Shown: positions 46,807 through 60,717 of the stretch, piece by piece
Numbering within the stretch: position 1 is the first letter of the stretch
Layout of the letters: every line of letters begins with the position of its first letter
Assembly: GCA_030737875.1 (NCBI GenBank)
Contig: CM060926.1
Span: forward strand, 165,179,579-165,243,578
Length of the DNA stretch: 64,000 bases
Direction: 5' to 3'
Source: Allium sativum
Taxonomy: Eukaryota > Streptophyta > Magnoliopsida > Asparagales > Amaryllidaceae
Translations under genes and position numbers: made by a program
The notes under the pieces: model-generated
The model's input: only the letters and a program-made list of their open reading frames with translations
Databases searched by the model: none
What the model was told of the DNA's origin: nothing

Positions 46807-47826
46807 AAAACAATTTAAATCAGTTTGAGCAATTAAACGATATCTCATAAGACCACGTCGTATAATGGAACAGGTTTTTCCCTAATGAGAATCCAAAAAA
46901 TCCTTTATATCAAAATTCTTTTGATATTATAATAGTGTCTATCAATCACAATATATTAATCATTTAGCAGAAACGCTTTCATCTCAAGTTCTACATACAT
47001 AGTATATAATCAAAACCGCGAGCACTTATTGGATAATGGATTACCAACTATGACAAGGTATGGAACCACCTTCCGATAGTGTACCTCTAGAGAGGAATAC
47101 ACTAGGTTCAACAAGAACATCTTGTAACCCGACCACACATGACCGACCACTCATTTCGCTTGAGTGTATCGAATGTATATCACCAACGGTTGGGATCAGC
47201 AACCGTTTCCCGAATGGGACAGCATCGAAAATAGATTATAGAATGAAATGAATATCTAAGATAGGTGATAATACACCCTAATTGGCGGCCAACCACTTAG
47301 CCATGTTGTCTGCCCGATTTTTGTCATTTCCCGGTTGTGCGGCTAGAGGCCACGCTTATCTGTGACAGATCACACATATATTCACTTTGAATGTCACATC
47401 GTCATACCCGCCAAATCACAAATTGATTTCCCTAAAAATACCACGGGTATATAGCTAAGAGAAACGAATTCCTCCGCCACCAAACGTATATACATTTGAA
47501 GAGATCAGCTTGCGCGATTTATTAAATATACTCTGTCAAACATTCTTCCAAACAGGTTGTCTTGGGACTGGAGAAACCGAAGGCACTATTCTGTAAACAG
47601 GACAGCCCTTGCACTACTCCATCTTCAATTATCCTCATCATATTTGATTTGCAACGCTTATGGTAATACGGAGTGGTTCTTCGGATAATAATCCAACCGG
47701 TCTCTCCATATTAACAACGTAAAAATGCTCAAAACTTTGATAGTCGGTGATCTAACTATCAAATGAAAACATGTCCGTGTACAAACCACAATCTTATTTC
47801 GAAATGGAATTTCTATTGATCGATCA

Positions 47827-47857
<31 letters not shown>

Positions 47858-48619
47858 TCATATTTCCTTATTTTCTATATTCAGAAAATATATGTTATGA
47901 ACATTGGAAAACATTCCCATTTCTTATTTACTTATCACTGTTCTTCCACATCTATCAGTCTCTGACTGTAAACTAGTATAAGAACAATTCCCTAAGCATC
48001 AATCCCGAAGGTTGAAACCAACATCAGCTAGACACTTAGAAAACTATTCAACTTAACAAAATCTCCAATCAATTTCTAATTTAGCTTAACTCCATTTCTT
48101 AACTCCTTATAAATAAAACATTCCATTTTCTATGTTAAGAAAATATCACGGATTCTATATTTGGAAAACGTTTCCATAACCCATTTATATGGATTTCAAA
48201 CTAACGTTGTATAAAACATCGTTACGACCGCTCAATCAATAAATCGCTTATTACTTAATTGTATTTCTAACTAACTCTCGCCATCGAACCTCAACTATTT
48301 CTTAGTTAAGTAAGGAAGTCAATCAAGTTGGGGTATAATTACCTCTCAGACCTTAACTGAACAATGTTCTTAACCTTGCAAAAGACAAAGCTCACCGCTC
48401 CAATTTCTACAATCATTTGCTTACGCAAATTCTCGGATTCGGATTATGAATCCACTTCTTTTATGAAAAACATTTATTACGCTAACGTTATAAACCCTAC
48501 TTCTGAAATATCTAACTTAAATATCTAACTTTTATTTCCTAATTTGAATAAATAAACAAACAACTAATTTATAAATAAATAAATCTTGATTAAAAACCCT
48601 AAAGTAAATAGTACTTTCC

Positions 48620-49520
48620 CCCATTCGATATAATCGAATTCAACGTATAACTCTCTTTCGAGTAATCTCTATTCGATCAACTCCTTCGAATAACTAATAT
48701 TCGATTAACTCTCCTCGAATAACTTATATTCGATTAACTCTCCTCGAATAACTAATATTCGATTATCTCTCTTCGAATAAATAATATTCGATTATCTCTC
48801 TTCGAATAACTTATATTCGATTTACTCCCCTAGAATAACTAATATTCGATTATCTCTCTTCGAATAACTTATATTCAATTATCTCTATTTGATTAACTCT
48901 TATTCGAATAACTAATATTCGATTAACTCTTATTGGATTAACTTTATTCGAATAACTAATATTCGATTAACTCTTATTTGATTAACTTTATTCGAATAAC
49001 TAATATTCGATTAACTCTTTTCGAATAAACTATATTCGATTAACCCCTTTCGAATAATTTATTTGATAACCTTATTTTGAATAACTATACTTGATAACTT
49101 TACTTCGAATAACTATATTTGATAATTTTATTTCGAATAACTATATTTCAAATAACTCTATTCGATTAACTTTATTTCGATAAACTATAATCAATTAACT
49201 CTACTCGATTAACTCTACTTGATTTTTTTTAATCCTATTTACTTTCCAAATATTTCCTTTTATGATATTGTATTTATTTTCTAAATAAATATTTCTTTTA
49301 TCTTTCTATTTATTTCCCCAATATATATTCCTTTTCAATTCTATTCTATTTATTTACCCAATATATATTCCTTTTCAATTCTATTTATTTAACAAATAAA
49401 TATTCCTTTTCAATTCCATTTATTTAACAAATAAATATTCCTTTATCTTATTCTATTTATTTAACAAATAAATATTTCCTTTTCAATTCTATTTATTTAA
49501 CAAATAAATATTTCTTTTAT
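48620..49520. repeat. TTCGAATA hairpin array and AAATAAATATTCC repeats, F 3' LTR
   Basis: From 48620 to 49220 units of about 30 bp take the form TTCGAATAACTAATATTCGA then TTAACTCT. From 49300 to 49520 about five units of 45 bp read CTATTTATTTAACAAATAAA then TATTCC, where TATTTATTT pairs with AAATAAATA. Arms differ between blocks but remain complementary. Confidence 0.85.
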
Positions 49521-49758
49521 AACTCCTTTGATTTTATAATTATTTTCTTTTATAAAATCCTTTTCCTTTTATATATAAAATCCATTGATTTTATATAAAT
49601 AATTTATTTTCAAAATACACTTTGAAAATCCCCTTTTCTATATCCTAGTATTTCTTACGGTATTTAAACTATCAATTCACAATGATCGCTATCATTCAAA
49701 CACACATAATCAACAATAGGTTATATATCACATCATATATTACAATATATGAAATATT

Positions 49759-49780
49759 GAGGAATCCAGTTGGATCCCTC
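49759..49780 (-). other. Conserved stem-loop, F 3' LTR
   Basis: In the minus sense GAGGGATCC pairs with GGATTCCTC with one G-U pair. It is intermediate between the stems of G and B. TGCAGGGAAACAGG precedes it in sense as in the other two. Confidence 0.7.
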
Positions 49781-49792
49781 CGACCTGTTTCC

Positions 49793-50028
49793 CTGCATCC
49801 ACAGACGTTACACAATATAATTCACATCAATATCTTTTCAGTATGAAATATTCTGATACACAGAATCAATATTTAGTTAACGATTTATATATATATCGTT
49901 GTCTACAATTACAACCAATCATTCAGCAATTCAATCAAACAGTCAAAACACAACAATCAATCATCATTTATCATCACTAGATTATATTTATAAAATATAA
50001 ACTGGTAGAGTTAGTGAGATTTACTCAC
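49793..50028 (-). other. Candidate intron in F 3' LTR
   Basis: In the minus sense it starts CCAAC|GTGAGTAAAT within a GTGAG/CTCAC inverted repeat and ends GTCTGTGGATGCAG. The length is 236 bases. The branch-point-like site (GTAAC) is weaker than in G. Confidence 0.4.
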
Positions 50029-50289
50029 GTTGGACGATCGTCGTTAATAACGATAACCATCGCTTGATTTGATTCTGACAATTTATTTCACTATTAATTG
50101 TAATGAACTTCGATTCACTCCCAGTCAGTTCCAGTGTGTAGTGTCCGTCCGTACGATCCCAACGGATCCGACCGTTCGAAATTCTGATACAGTATGGGAA
50201 AGTTATACGGTTTATACGTTTGTACAAATTTAAGTTAAAAATAAATAAATTTCCTTTAATAAACAATTGGGCTTAACCTTTTCTCACGG

Positions 50290-51063
50290 CCCATCTTCAC
50301 TCATAAAAACCCCGACACGTTAGATCAGCTTCTTCCCCAAAATTGATTTTACAATCCCTCTTCCTGCTATAACTCAAACCCACGTTGACCCGCCGTTGAC
50401 CTCTCCTTCCTTCCACCTCGGTCACTAACCCAAGGCGCCACCACCACCGAGACATTCAGCTCCCCGACCTCCTTCCAAATGTCCTATCCATATCAACTCC
50501 AGTTTCACCCCTCATAAACCGATTTGGTGCCTTGAACCACCATCCCACTGTCGCTTTTTGCCACGAGCCGCCAGAGTTCACCAACATCCCTCGACATGCG
50601 CGCCTCGCCACTTAAAGTCCGCCTGTCACCTCATTTTGGCCTCGAAGGCACCACGTTGAAGAAACCGCGAAGCCCGGTCACACTGGAAAAGTCAAGCTGT
50701 AGAAAAACTGTGCGCACCCAACGAGATTCGAGCTCCACCAAGACACCACAAATCGAACCCCTGAGCCGCCTCGAGTCCATCTGTGCCATCGCTTCACCGT
50801 CGGCCTCCCCATCGTGAAACCGACATCTGCCCTAGCCTTGCTGCTAGAAAAACCATGCCCAGCAAAAGTAGATCGCACCAAAAACAGATAGCTCCCCCAT
50901 GAAGCCTTCGAACACACAAGCTCAACGGATCCAATCCCGTTCGATTTAGTTGAGTATTGCTTGAGTTTTAATTGAATGAAAGTTAGGAGAAGTGGCGGTT
51001 TGTTTTATTGTATGCTGAAGAATGTAGTTTAGGTTTTTAAGGAGAAAGGTTACATATTTATAG
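50290..51063 (-). promoter_or_regulatory. TATA box and GC-rich leader of F 3' LTR
   Basis: Minus-sense CTATAAATATG (about 51052-51062) is followed about 120 bp later by a 640-bp GC-rich block. Frames of 73 and 79 codons in the block lie on opposite strands over the same DNA and show no domain. Confidence 0.45.
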
Positions 51064-51977
51064 AAAGAGAGTTAGATATTTGTGTAGATATTTCGTTAGG
51101 ATAATTTTAATATAATATTCATTTATATTCTCATCAACATTCTAAGCTCGCAACGACCACAAAATAATTCCAAATGCGATGGAATTTGACACCCTGCTAT
51201 GTTCCACTATTCCAGACTCAATGAATCTGGTTTCATCGAATTCTGAACCCGTTTGCAAAGTCATTTATGTGTAATTCAAATCGAATAAATTCTAGTCGAT
51301 TTCCAAACACTTCTATTCTTCGATAATAAATTTATATTATCGTATATATCTCAATAGAATATCATACAGCTGCCAAAATATTTCTAACTGAATGTATAGC
51401 TCGATAGTTCAAATCCAGTGTTAAATCAATATTCAATTTATATTGAAAATCTATTTAAATATAAATAAATAGTTATAAATTATAAAGGAATCCTATAGTG
51501 ACTTTTCGAAAATTTGATTTGGACATAAATCAAAATCTACACGACGAAATCCCGATTTTTCTCTTCCATTAGAAAAATATGCTTCACCAGCTCCGAACGT
51601 TTCTTGTTTCACAGAAATCCAATTTAAAACGACTTCTGTGTATTCGTTTAAAGTTCGAATCGCCAAATTACGAACTACAGCGCCATTTCGAGCTCGATTT
51701 TGATTATAATATAATTATACGTTCATATTGTCGTTATTTGAATATATTCGTTATTCAAATTCAACTCTAAGCTGAATTAAATATTTTAAATTGTCCAGTT
51801 CACATTATATTGTCAATTCACTAATTTCGACTATTTCGAAATTAAATATATATTTCTATTATTTATATTAATTAAATATTCAAAGTTATTTAATTAAACG
51901 ACCATTTAATTCTCTAAATCACTATTTATATAATTAAATTAATTAATTATTACATCGCTAAAGTACGAGACATTACA

Positions 51978-51991
51978 TTCTTCCCCCCTTA
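51978..51991 (-). other. Polypurine tract of F
   Basis: Minus-sense TAAGGGGGGAAGAA directly precedes the 3' LTR start TGTAATGTCTC. It is identical in its core to G's tract. Confidence 0.92.
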
Positions 51992-53350
51992 AAATAATAT
52001 CGTCCTCGAAATTTGCTAAGGTAGAAAACAAACCCTATTAACTGGTGAAAATTTATTTGCTTACTTCTTTTTCAGTTTCAACTGAACCAATTAATTTTGT
52101 TTAAAATATTAATTAATTTTTATTAACGAAAATTTTCAAAAATCTTGAAAATTTTGTAACACCTCACTTTTCAAAAAATTTCGCCAGCACCTCCTTTGTA
52201 CTGGTCCATAGCTCAAACTCCAACTCGTCACTCTAGGCCTTCTTCAACCCAAAAGAAAATCAAACAGCCAAGCGACTTGCCAATTCGGCTCATAAATCAC
52301 CAAACCCATATATAAATAAACTTGTACCTTTTTGTCGGGCATATCATTATATCATTTCCATCTGCAGTTAATTCAGCATATACCAATGTCATTCCAATCA
52401 AACTCCAATCAGGTTTTATCCTCAGATCCAACCATTGTCTTATAACTAAGCCAATTTCCATTCTGAACCAAATTCCATTATCAATTCCAAATTCTTATGA
52501 CATCAATCCAACTTACTCGATATCATTATTCTAATTCAATTTCAATTACCACTTAACTGGCTTTACTTTAACTTTAATTTTCTTTCGCAAATTCTCTTTA
52601 ACTTGTTTTTAATTCATCAATCTCTCCTTGGGAGTTTTTAAACAGCTTCGCTTTCATCAAAAATCAAACAATCCTTTTCGAAATTCAAACAACTTGTTTT
52701 CGCAAAACATTTCCAAAACAAAACCTTTAGTAGCAATCCGTCACTTACCACTTGAAAACGAACACCGATGACGTCATGATCATCATCGGAATCTATTTTC
52801 CAGTTATCGAAGTGAGTTCAATACTATATCACTTTCAAAACCATATCTAAACACTTCCATTTTGAACTTCATTTTCAAAATACTATTCCCATTGCTTGTA
52901 AAATAATTTAAAATCTCCCAGGATTTTAAAATTCTCATATATTTAATTCAAATCTATTTACAAACACTTTTCCAACTTTTCCAGGGTTGAATTTCAATTC
53001 TGATTTAAATTCAGATTTAATTCATTTCGATTCCATATATTTCAACTATATGAATTCTGATTGGTTATTTATATAACCATTTAATTTATAATCTTACTCG
53101 ATTATAATAACAACCAATATATCCAATGTATTATAATTCCAATATATATATCTCCTCTACATCAAAATATACATCGGGTAAAATTATTTTCATTTACCCT
53201 CTTTTCAAAACATATCGTGTCGACCCATCGTATTCGAGTGTTTGGAAACCCCTATCGATATTGTGGTGCCCCACCATCGACCAGAATTCATAAGCCACTC
53301 AAACAATAAAGCTCCACAATATAAAACAAATTTTTATATCAAATAACAAA

Positions 53351-53355
53351 TACGT
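53351..53355. repeat. TSD of H, left copy (TACGT)
   Basis: It directly precedes TGTAACGACAC and is repeated at 60585-60589. Confidence 0.94.
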
Positions 53356-53705
53356 TGTAACGACACGGATTTTGCCCGACCCGATCGATCACAAAATCGA
53401 CCAAGACCGTTCAAATCCCGCGTACGTTAACTTTGGGAATACAACAACATCAGAACAAATAACAATAACATCAATAATAAATGTTACATCCGAGTACAGA
53501 ATATATTAGAGTACATTAAATATAATACAGCGGAAGGTAAAATTACAGTAATTAATACAATACACAGCGGAAGACTTCAATGCTCTGGACACAGCTTTAA
53601 GCTTCGATCCAGGATCCTGCTAAAGAGATAAAGATATCTTCAAAAAGCTACTCGATTGCCCATGTGGAAAGAGGGCACCCGAGTTCGCAAAGTGGAACGA
53701 ACTAC

Positions 53706-53731
53706 GGGTCAGTCATGGGACTGGTATGAGA
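53706..53731 (-). other. Conserved CAGTC-box, LTR H
   Basis: Minus-strand copy of CCAGTCCCATGACTGACC followed in sense by CGTAGTT. The core is unchanged although the surrounding LTR is very divergent from G. Confidence 0.82.
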
Positions 53732-56459
53732 AATCTAACTAACTTAACTAATAAGAAGGCTAATCACAGGACCACGCCGCTGACGCGGAACGGGTTTACT
53801 CCATTGGATTGCCAGTGCATAAGATAAGTAAATCGTCAAATAACGCAATGCTTTTTAGAAAAATGAAACCATTATAAGACCCAAGTCCCATCACATAATG
53901 CAACGCAAACCGGAGGATAGGGTTTTACCTTATAATGGCCAAAAGATGATAAATACGTAAAACGATATTATTATTAGTGTGTATATGTTTTAATAAAAAC
54001 ATTTCAAAATAAATGTATCAATCCTAGACGGCATGAGTACAATATATCATGTCGCCATACCTGTTATACAATCAAAACCGCATGGGGCATATTGGAAATT
54101 GGGTTTCCATCATGAGTCAAGGCTAGGAACGATCTCCTAACCGATTCGAGACACTCTAGCAATGCCTCAGGATTCGGACGCTGGCAAACCCTTGGATCCT
54201 GCAAGGCTGGTCCACAAATACTTTAGTGGATTAGTTATGCCTGAACACACGCCTGCCGGTCCTATTGAACCTATAATACGGCCATTGGCGACCGCAAAAA
54301 TAAACCGAGGCCTCGAAAATTCCATCATCCACATAAGTAAAATGTCAGCGCTGGTAGGTCCCTGACACCACTATAAGCTAGAAAGAGGACGTGTGCACTC
54401 CCTGCGTTCCCTTGCTCCGTTTTAGACTCTACCGGTGTGTGAGGCTTGCGAAGTTACACTACACAAAGCTATGCCAAAATAGGCTATGCTTTGATCATTC
54501 CACAAGGCCTGCTTTGCAACAAAAGCCTTGATCATTTGCATCTTGGCGTGCCACGTTGACATTTCACGCCATGCAATTCATAACTATTAATACACAACCA
54601 CTAAGGTTGTTAAGTAAGAGAATAAATTCTCCTCCACCAACGGTTGTATATTAATAGAAATCAATTTACATAAAATGAAATTCAACGTCAGACATGCATC
54701 CATTTATAAGCTTATGCTCTGGGTCCGAGCGAAAGCTAAATCCGTACAAATCAACACTACGTCAGGATAAGTACCACTTTATCCTTGTCCTGGGTGCAAA
54801 TCAGTCCAGGGCGTCAGTAGTCCTCATCTATTCGATGTGAAGATCGTCGGTCTTCAATCACCATCTTCGACTCTTCGACTTAGATCGTCGTATAATCATT
54901 TGAAATGGGTTAAACCCGGTTTTTCCAAATAACTTGCGTATTTTATAATTGAAAATCAAGTGTTATAAACACATCCAAAATCTCATTCCAATTCAGGATA
55001 TTCTTTTAATAGAATATTCATATTACTAGGGAAAAGTTCCCATAAATTAAATCAAAGATAAATTCTTATAAATTTACCCTTTTAAACATTCATTACAACT
55101 CTAGCTTGATTTTTAATATCAAAAATCATTATTAAATGATTATTCAATTCTTAAGGAATTAACCTTGTCTTTAATTTGGGTTAAAGAATCAATGTCATTT
55201 AAAAGCATTGTTCACGATAAACCCAAAGTCATATTCCATTAAATATGGAATTTTCATAGAAATCAAGTCAAAATATTATCGATATAAATTTTTGTATCAG
55301 ACCGACAATATAAATGGAATAACGGCAAAGCCTTTTAAATTCCATGTATAGTATCAGTCTTCTTTTACAGAAACCTATCTTGATTATTATCAAACCGAAT
55401 TTCCACTCAATTCCAATTTAATTTATTAAATTGGAAAACTTGTCTTTAGAAAATTTCTTTTAAATCTTAATAAAAAGATTTATAATTTCTAAATCATATT
55501 TTCACTGTAAATTGGGTTAAAGAACAAATGTTGTTTAAAACACAGTTCACGATAAACCCAATTCACATAAAAATTTATTTCAATTACAAAATATAATTAA
55601 AACTCCAAAAATCCTAATTAAAAGATTTAAATTTTAGTTAAAAACTAGTTTACTTCACTAGAGATATATTTTCTATTCCTCTGTCCATCCAAGAACAGAT
55701 AGAGAAATCACCATTTTATTCTTTGATAAATATTATTTAAAATATTCATTATCTTAAAATTATTCTTTATAAAAAGATTCTTTATATAAAATGTCCTTTA
55801 TGGTGCATTATTCTTTATCTTAAAAGATATCATTATTTTTAAAAGATATTCTTTATTTAAAAGAAATCCTGAAGTGGAATGTGACTCAATCAGTTACCAT
55901 ATAACTTGGTTATACGGATTTCACACATCGTATAAATATGACAACAAATGATACATAATTATCAAACCTCCATTCACATCCAGAGTGAAGTTTATAACTG
56001 TGTGAGTATTAAAATGAAATAATAACACTCATCGCAGCCTGTCAATCTATCGATCGACATATAACTAAATATTGGGACTAGTATGTGTCAATTCATCCCA
56101 ACACCCGTGTGGGGTTTTCAGCCAATAACAATTCATGTAAATAAATGATTGGTTAATGAATTTAACCAATCTAATACTAATAACATGTTGATGAAAATGA
56201 GATAACATGTTATTTATTTCTAATCGTATAATTTCCCTATTCATTTCTAATGTATGTTTAACCAATAATATGATTCTTATATTTGAATATAACCTCAAAT
56301 GTAAGTTTATAAATAAAGATTGATTTTTATCTTTAATTATAAATTCTATTATATGTTATACAAATAAAAATAATTATTATATATGCATATATGTTATGCA
56401 AAATAAAAATGATTACAATATTCGCATATGAGTTCTAATCAGAATGTATATAAGATAAT

Positions 56460-58560
56460 TATTTTTATTCTTTTTCATCATATTTTATTTGCAATGAAGG
56501 ATGCAAAAAAAATCTGTTCTTTTTAAATCATATTTTATTTGCAATAGAGAATGCAAATAAAAATGTGTTCTTTTTAAATCATATTTTATTTGCAATGGAG
56601 AATGCAAATAAAAATGTGTTCTTTTTAAATCATATTTTATTTGCAATGGAGAATGCAAATAAAAATGTGTTCTTTTTAAATCATATTTTATTCGCATTGT
56701 GAATGCGAACAAAGAAAGTAAATTTTATTTTTAAAGTTTTGTTCGCATTGTAAATGCGAACAAAAAGTAAGTTTTATTTCTAAAGTTTTATTCGCATTAT
56801 GAATGCGAACAAAGAAAGTAAATTTTATTTTTAAAGTTTTATTCGCATTGTAAATGCGAACAAAAAGTAAGTTTTATTTCTAAAGTTTTATTCGCATTGT
56901 GAATGCGAACAAAGAAAGTAAATTTTATTTTTAAAGTTTTATTCGCATTGTCAATGCGAACAAAAAGTAAGTTTTATTTCTAAAGTTTTATTCGCATTGT
57001 GAATGCGAACAAAAAGTAAATTTTATTTTTTTAATATTTTATTCGCATTGTGGATGCGAACAAAAAGTAAATTTTATTCTTTATATTTTATTTACATTAT
57101 AAAATGCAAATAAAAAGTAATTTTTGTTTTCAACTTATATTTGCATTATAAAGTGCAAATGAAAATGTAAGTTTTGTTTTCAAGTCATATTTGTGTTTTG
57201 AGAACACAAATAAAAATATAAGTTTTGTTCTCAATTTATATTTGTGTTTTAGGAACACAAATAAAAATGTAAGTTTTGGTTTCAAGTCCTATTTGTGTTT
57301 TTAAATTTCTACCATATTGTTTGCATCTACAATTGCAAACAAAAATATGTTTTTATCTTCACCGTTTTGTTCCCTATTTTCATTTCTATTAATGAGTTTG
57401 AAAAAAGAATGTAAATTAAAGTACATTTTGTTTTCTATGTATATTTGCATCGAGGGATGCAAATAAAGAAAAAAATTATTTGCATAAAAGAAATGCAGGT
57501 AAATTACATTTCTTTATCTTTAAATGTATTTGCATAAGGGAATGCGAATAAATAACATTTTAATTTCTTAAATATATTTGCATAAAAGAAATGCAAATAA
57601 AATAATATTTTATTTAAAAGCAACTCTTTTATTTTAATGTAAATCTTTATTTTAATGTAAATCTTTATTTTAATGAAAATCTTTATTTTAACATTTTGTT
57701 CGCGTCAAGGGATGCAAACAAAACATAATTCTTTTTATTTTAAACATTTTGTTCGCATCGAGGAATGCAAACAAAATACAATCTTTTTATTTTAAATGTA
57801 AATCTCTATTTCGACATTTTGTTCGCAACGAGGAATGCAAACAAAAGATAATATTTTTATTCTTTTGTAAATTTCTATTTTGACATTTTGTTCGCATCGA
57901 GGAATGCAAACAAAATACAATCCTTTTATTTAAAGAGCATTTGTGTTGTTAACATAAACAAAGAGCTAATCTTTTTATTTAAAAAGCATTTGTGTTGTTA
58001 ACATAAATAAAAGTAAATCTTTTTATAGTTCTATGTCGAATTGACAAACTAAGCCAATTCAAAATATAAGGACAATTTTATATTTTCCACCGTTGAATTG
58101 ACAAACTAAGCCAATTCAAAATAAAAAGACAATTTTATATTTTTGATAACATAAAATGACAAATCATGTTTCTCTATTTTTTTTGAATTGATAAAATATA
58201 TCAATCCAATACAACAAAGCTGATAACATAAAAAGGTGACAATTTTTATTTCCTTTATTTTTGAATTGATGAAATGGAACAGTTCAATACAAACAAGATG
58301 ATAATATAAAATGTGACAATTTCATGTCTTTTACATTTGCAATTGATGAGTTAAATCAATTCAGTACAAATAAGGTAATAACATAAAAGGTGTAGATTTT
58401 ATATTTTGAATTGATAAAATAAATCAATTCCTTACAAACAAGTGTGATACGATGAAGGTGTCAATTTTATATTTTGAATTGATAAATTAAATCAATTCCA
58501 TTAACATGACAACATAGTATTTTTATTTTGAATTGACAAAATAAATCAATTCCAACTATA
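56460..58560. repeat. Long covarying hairpin array of LTR H
   Basis: About forty units of 30-65 bp, each a short stem flanked by A- or T-rich linkers. Stems change in blocks: TTTGCA/TGCAAA (56500-56700), TTCGCATT/AATGCGAA (56690-57060), TTTGTGTT/AACACAAA (57190-57300), GTTCGCAT/ATGCAAAC with wobble (57710-57910), and GAATTGAT/ATCAATTC (58400-58550). Complementarity is kept although the sequence is not. A 75-codon repetitive minus frame at 56485-56712 is just this array translated. Confidence 0.88.
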
Positions 58561-60584
58561 ATGACAAATCAATATTTTCATCTTTATCGAAATGGAAATT
58601 CTAATCTGAATCAATACTTGAACAAAATGGTAATTTTTATCGATTTGGAAATTCTAGTCCAAATCAATAAATAAACAAAATGGTAATTTTATTTTATTTA
58701 AACACAAACAAATATGTGTTTATATATCACCAACAAACAGTATAAACATCCACAACAAACAAAATAAACATCTACAACATCATCACATAACAGATCTGAA
58801 TTATACACCTTTAAATCACACCATAACAATTAAATTAAATAATTAATTATTTATATAAAAGAAGAATTCTCACATCACTTTTAATTTTTGATCTGAAATT
58901 TGGTAAATTCCCAACGTCCTCTGTCTATGCTCTAGTCAGCTTCATGTCGTAATGCTCGGAAATACGAATCCAATGCAAGTCATTTCGTTGAATTTTTGTT
59001 AAACAAATCAAGGCCGCTCTAACTCGTAGATCTTTGATTGATTTTCCTTTTTCTTGAATTTGCAATGGACGAAGGGAGGTAAGTGGAGCTAATGGATAGG
59101 AAAAATAATTTAAGTGAGGAGAAGAAGAGAATTGGTTGGAGGAAGGAAGAAGAGAGGAAGGGCGGCTATGGCTTGGAGATTAGGTTTAGGAACAATAGAG
59201 GATATTATACAGGAGTTGCATACTTCTAATTAAGCCCTTGTGTTTTTCTTTTTCTTTTTTTTTACCTATCCATGAACGGATGCTAAAAATCGTTAACAAT
59301 GCTTTTTATCAATTAACATTATCTAAGTAAAAGAAATTAAAGATTTTATGATATGAATAAAACAAGAATAATATATACAATAGATTTGGACATTTGAAAT
59401 TAGTCTCATGTATTTATTTATAGAGTGTCCATATTATTGTGTAGATGCTCCAAAATTTATAATTGCAGTGTGAGTAAAGTTACCCTAGTACACTTAAAAT
59501 GAGACTTTGGGGTTTTAATTTATTTAAAGCAGTTCATGCAGATTCCATAAGTTATTCAATTTAAAACAATATATATAAAAAATCATTGAAATCTCAAACA
59601 AAGTAGAAACCTTATTTTTGGTTAATTTATGAAAGAAATACAATGATAATCTTTTTACAAGGATAGCTCAAATAAACTAAAATATAAAAAGGAATATTAC
59701 AGTTTGAAAACTGACAAATAATAATTAAAATTTAGAAACATATAAATAGCGAAATTTACAATGGTATTCCTATTAATGAATAAACAATGTAATAATTATA
59801 GGACTAAGACTTATGTACGTTAATTACATATTTAATTGAAATAATTTGTAATCAACATTCCTAATATGGTATTTGTAAAGGAACTGAGTAGGCATAATAT
59901 ATGGACTTTAATACTGGTCAATGTGTAAAAAAAAATTAAGGATTGACAAGAGAAAGTCTATTTTGGAATTAATGACCTGTAATTATGATTGATGTGTATT
60001 TATTGAAACCAAGAAAAGAACTAAGGAGGGTTGGTTGATTGATTTACGTTTAATGTGTATATGGTTATTTATAAAGAACTAAAAGGCATGCATTTAAACA
60101 AATCATATACAATATTAAACGAAGAAACTTATGAGAATTTATGGTCTTAATTAGATATCTGCCAAAATATATTAATTTAAAAGGAAACTGTCAAGATTGT
60201 AAAATTACATGAATAACATCATGAATTCCACAAATTAACTTATAGAATATTTTTCTGAAAAATTGAATTTGTCATAATTAACAAATTATGAAACAAAATT
60301 TAAATTTATTAAATTCATTACATAAATATCATCAATACAAACCTAGCGTTTCTTGTTTTATCCAAATCCGATTTGAAACCAATTTTATATAATTTCTCAA
60401 AGTTCAAAATCAAATTCTGAAATTACCGCGCCATTTCATTTTAGTATTATAAACTTAAAATTTCAGCCATTATGATTTAAAATAAATTATTTAAAAATAT
60501 AATTATTAAATTCTATCTCATTTCCTAATCAAAATTTATTAAAGTAAAAATTTAAAAATTGGCCCCAAATTCCGGGCTGTTACA

Positions 60585-60589
60585 TACGT
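60585..60589. repeat. TSD of H, right copy (TACGT)
   Basis: It follows CTGTTACA and matches 53351-53355. Confidence 0.94.
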
Positions 60590-60590
60590 G

Positions 60591-60592
<2 letters not shown>

Positions 60593-60662
<70 letters not shown>
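60593..60662. repeat. (TA)n microsatellite next to F's PBS
   Basis: About 35 uninterrupted TA units between the H insertion and the PBS region. The matching place in G (31794-31802) has only a short TATATATA. Confidence 0.96.
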
Positions 60663-60663
<1 letters not shown>

Positions 60664-60717
60664 TAACTCAAACTCAATCAAGGGTATTGCTTACCCCATC
60701 TCTAGTGGGTTACACCA

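Larger units (their letters stand above)
46365..51977 (-). mobile_element. 3' LTR of F (5613 bp)
   Basis: It runs from TGTAATGACCC to GAGACATTACA. Read on the minus strand it has a TATA box (CTATAAATA, near 51054-51062), a GC-rich leader (50930-50290), a GTGAG/CTCAC donor-like hairpin (50014-50028), an acceptor-like site (49793), a stem-loop (49759-49780), a TTCGAATA array (49520-48620), the CTTTGATAGT/ACTATCAAA stem (near 47734) and the CAGTC-box (46782-46806). Frames of 60-80 codons within it show no domains. Confidence 0.92.
53356..60584 (-). mobile_element. Element H: 7.2-kb solo LTR inside F
   Basis: It begins TGTAACGACACGG, ends CGGGCTGTTACA, and is flanked by TACGT on both sides, with F's internal sequence continuing outside. 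No PBS, polypurine tract or partner LTR is seen. The CAGTC-box (53706-53731) and similarity to reverse-complemented K set minus orientation. It is the longest LTR here, largely because of a 2.1-kb hairpin array (56460-58560). A GC-richer block at 59040-59200 could be its leader. AT-rich sequence from 59230 to 60300 shows nothing else I recognise. Confidence 0.93.

Noticed and set aside
56485..56712. 75-codon minus frame with a repeated 18-residue pattern, seen again at 62996-63223
   Set aside because: It is the translation of the TTTGCA/TGCAAA hairpin array; the second copy is the tandem duplication. No initiation context or domain supports a protein.
56690..57060. CRISPR-like array (palindromic repeats at regular spacing)
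   Set aside because: The context is plant LTR DNA, linkers are themselves repetitive A/T-rich sequence rather than unique spacers, units diverge gradually, and there are no cas genes.
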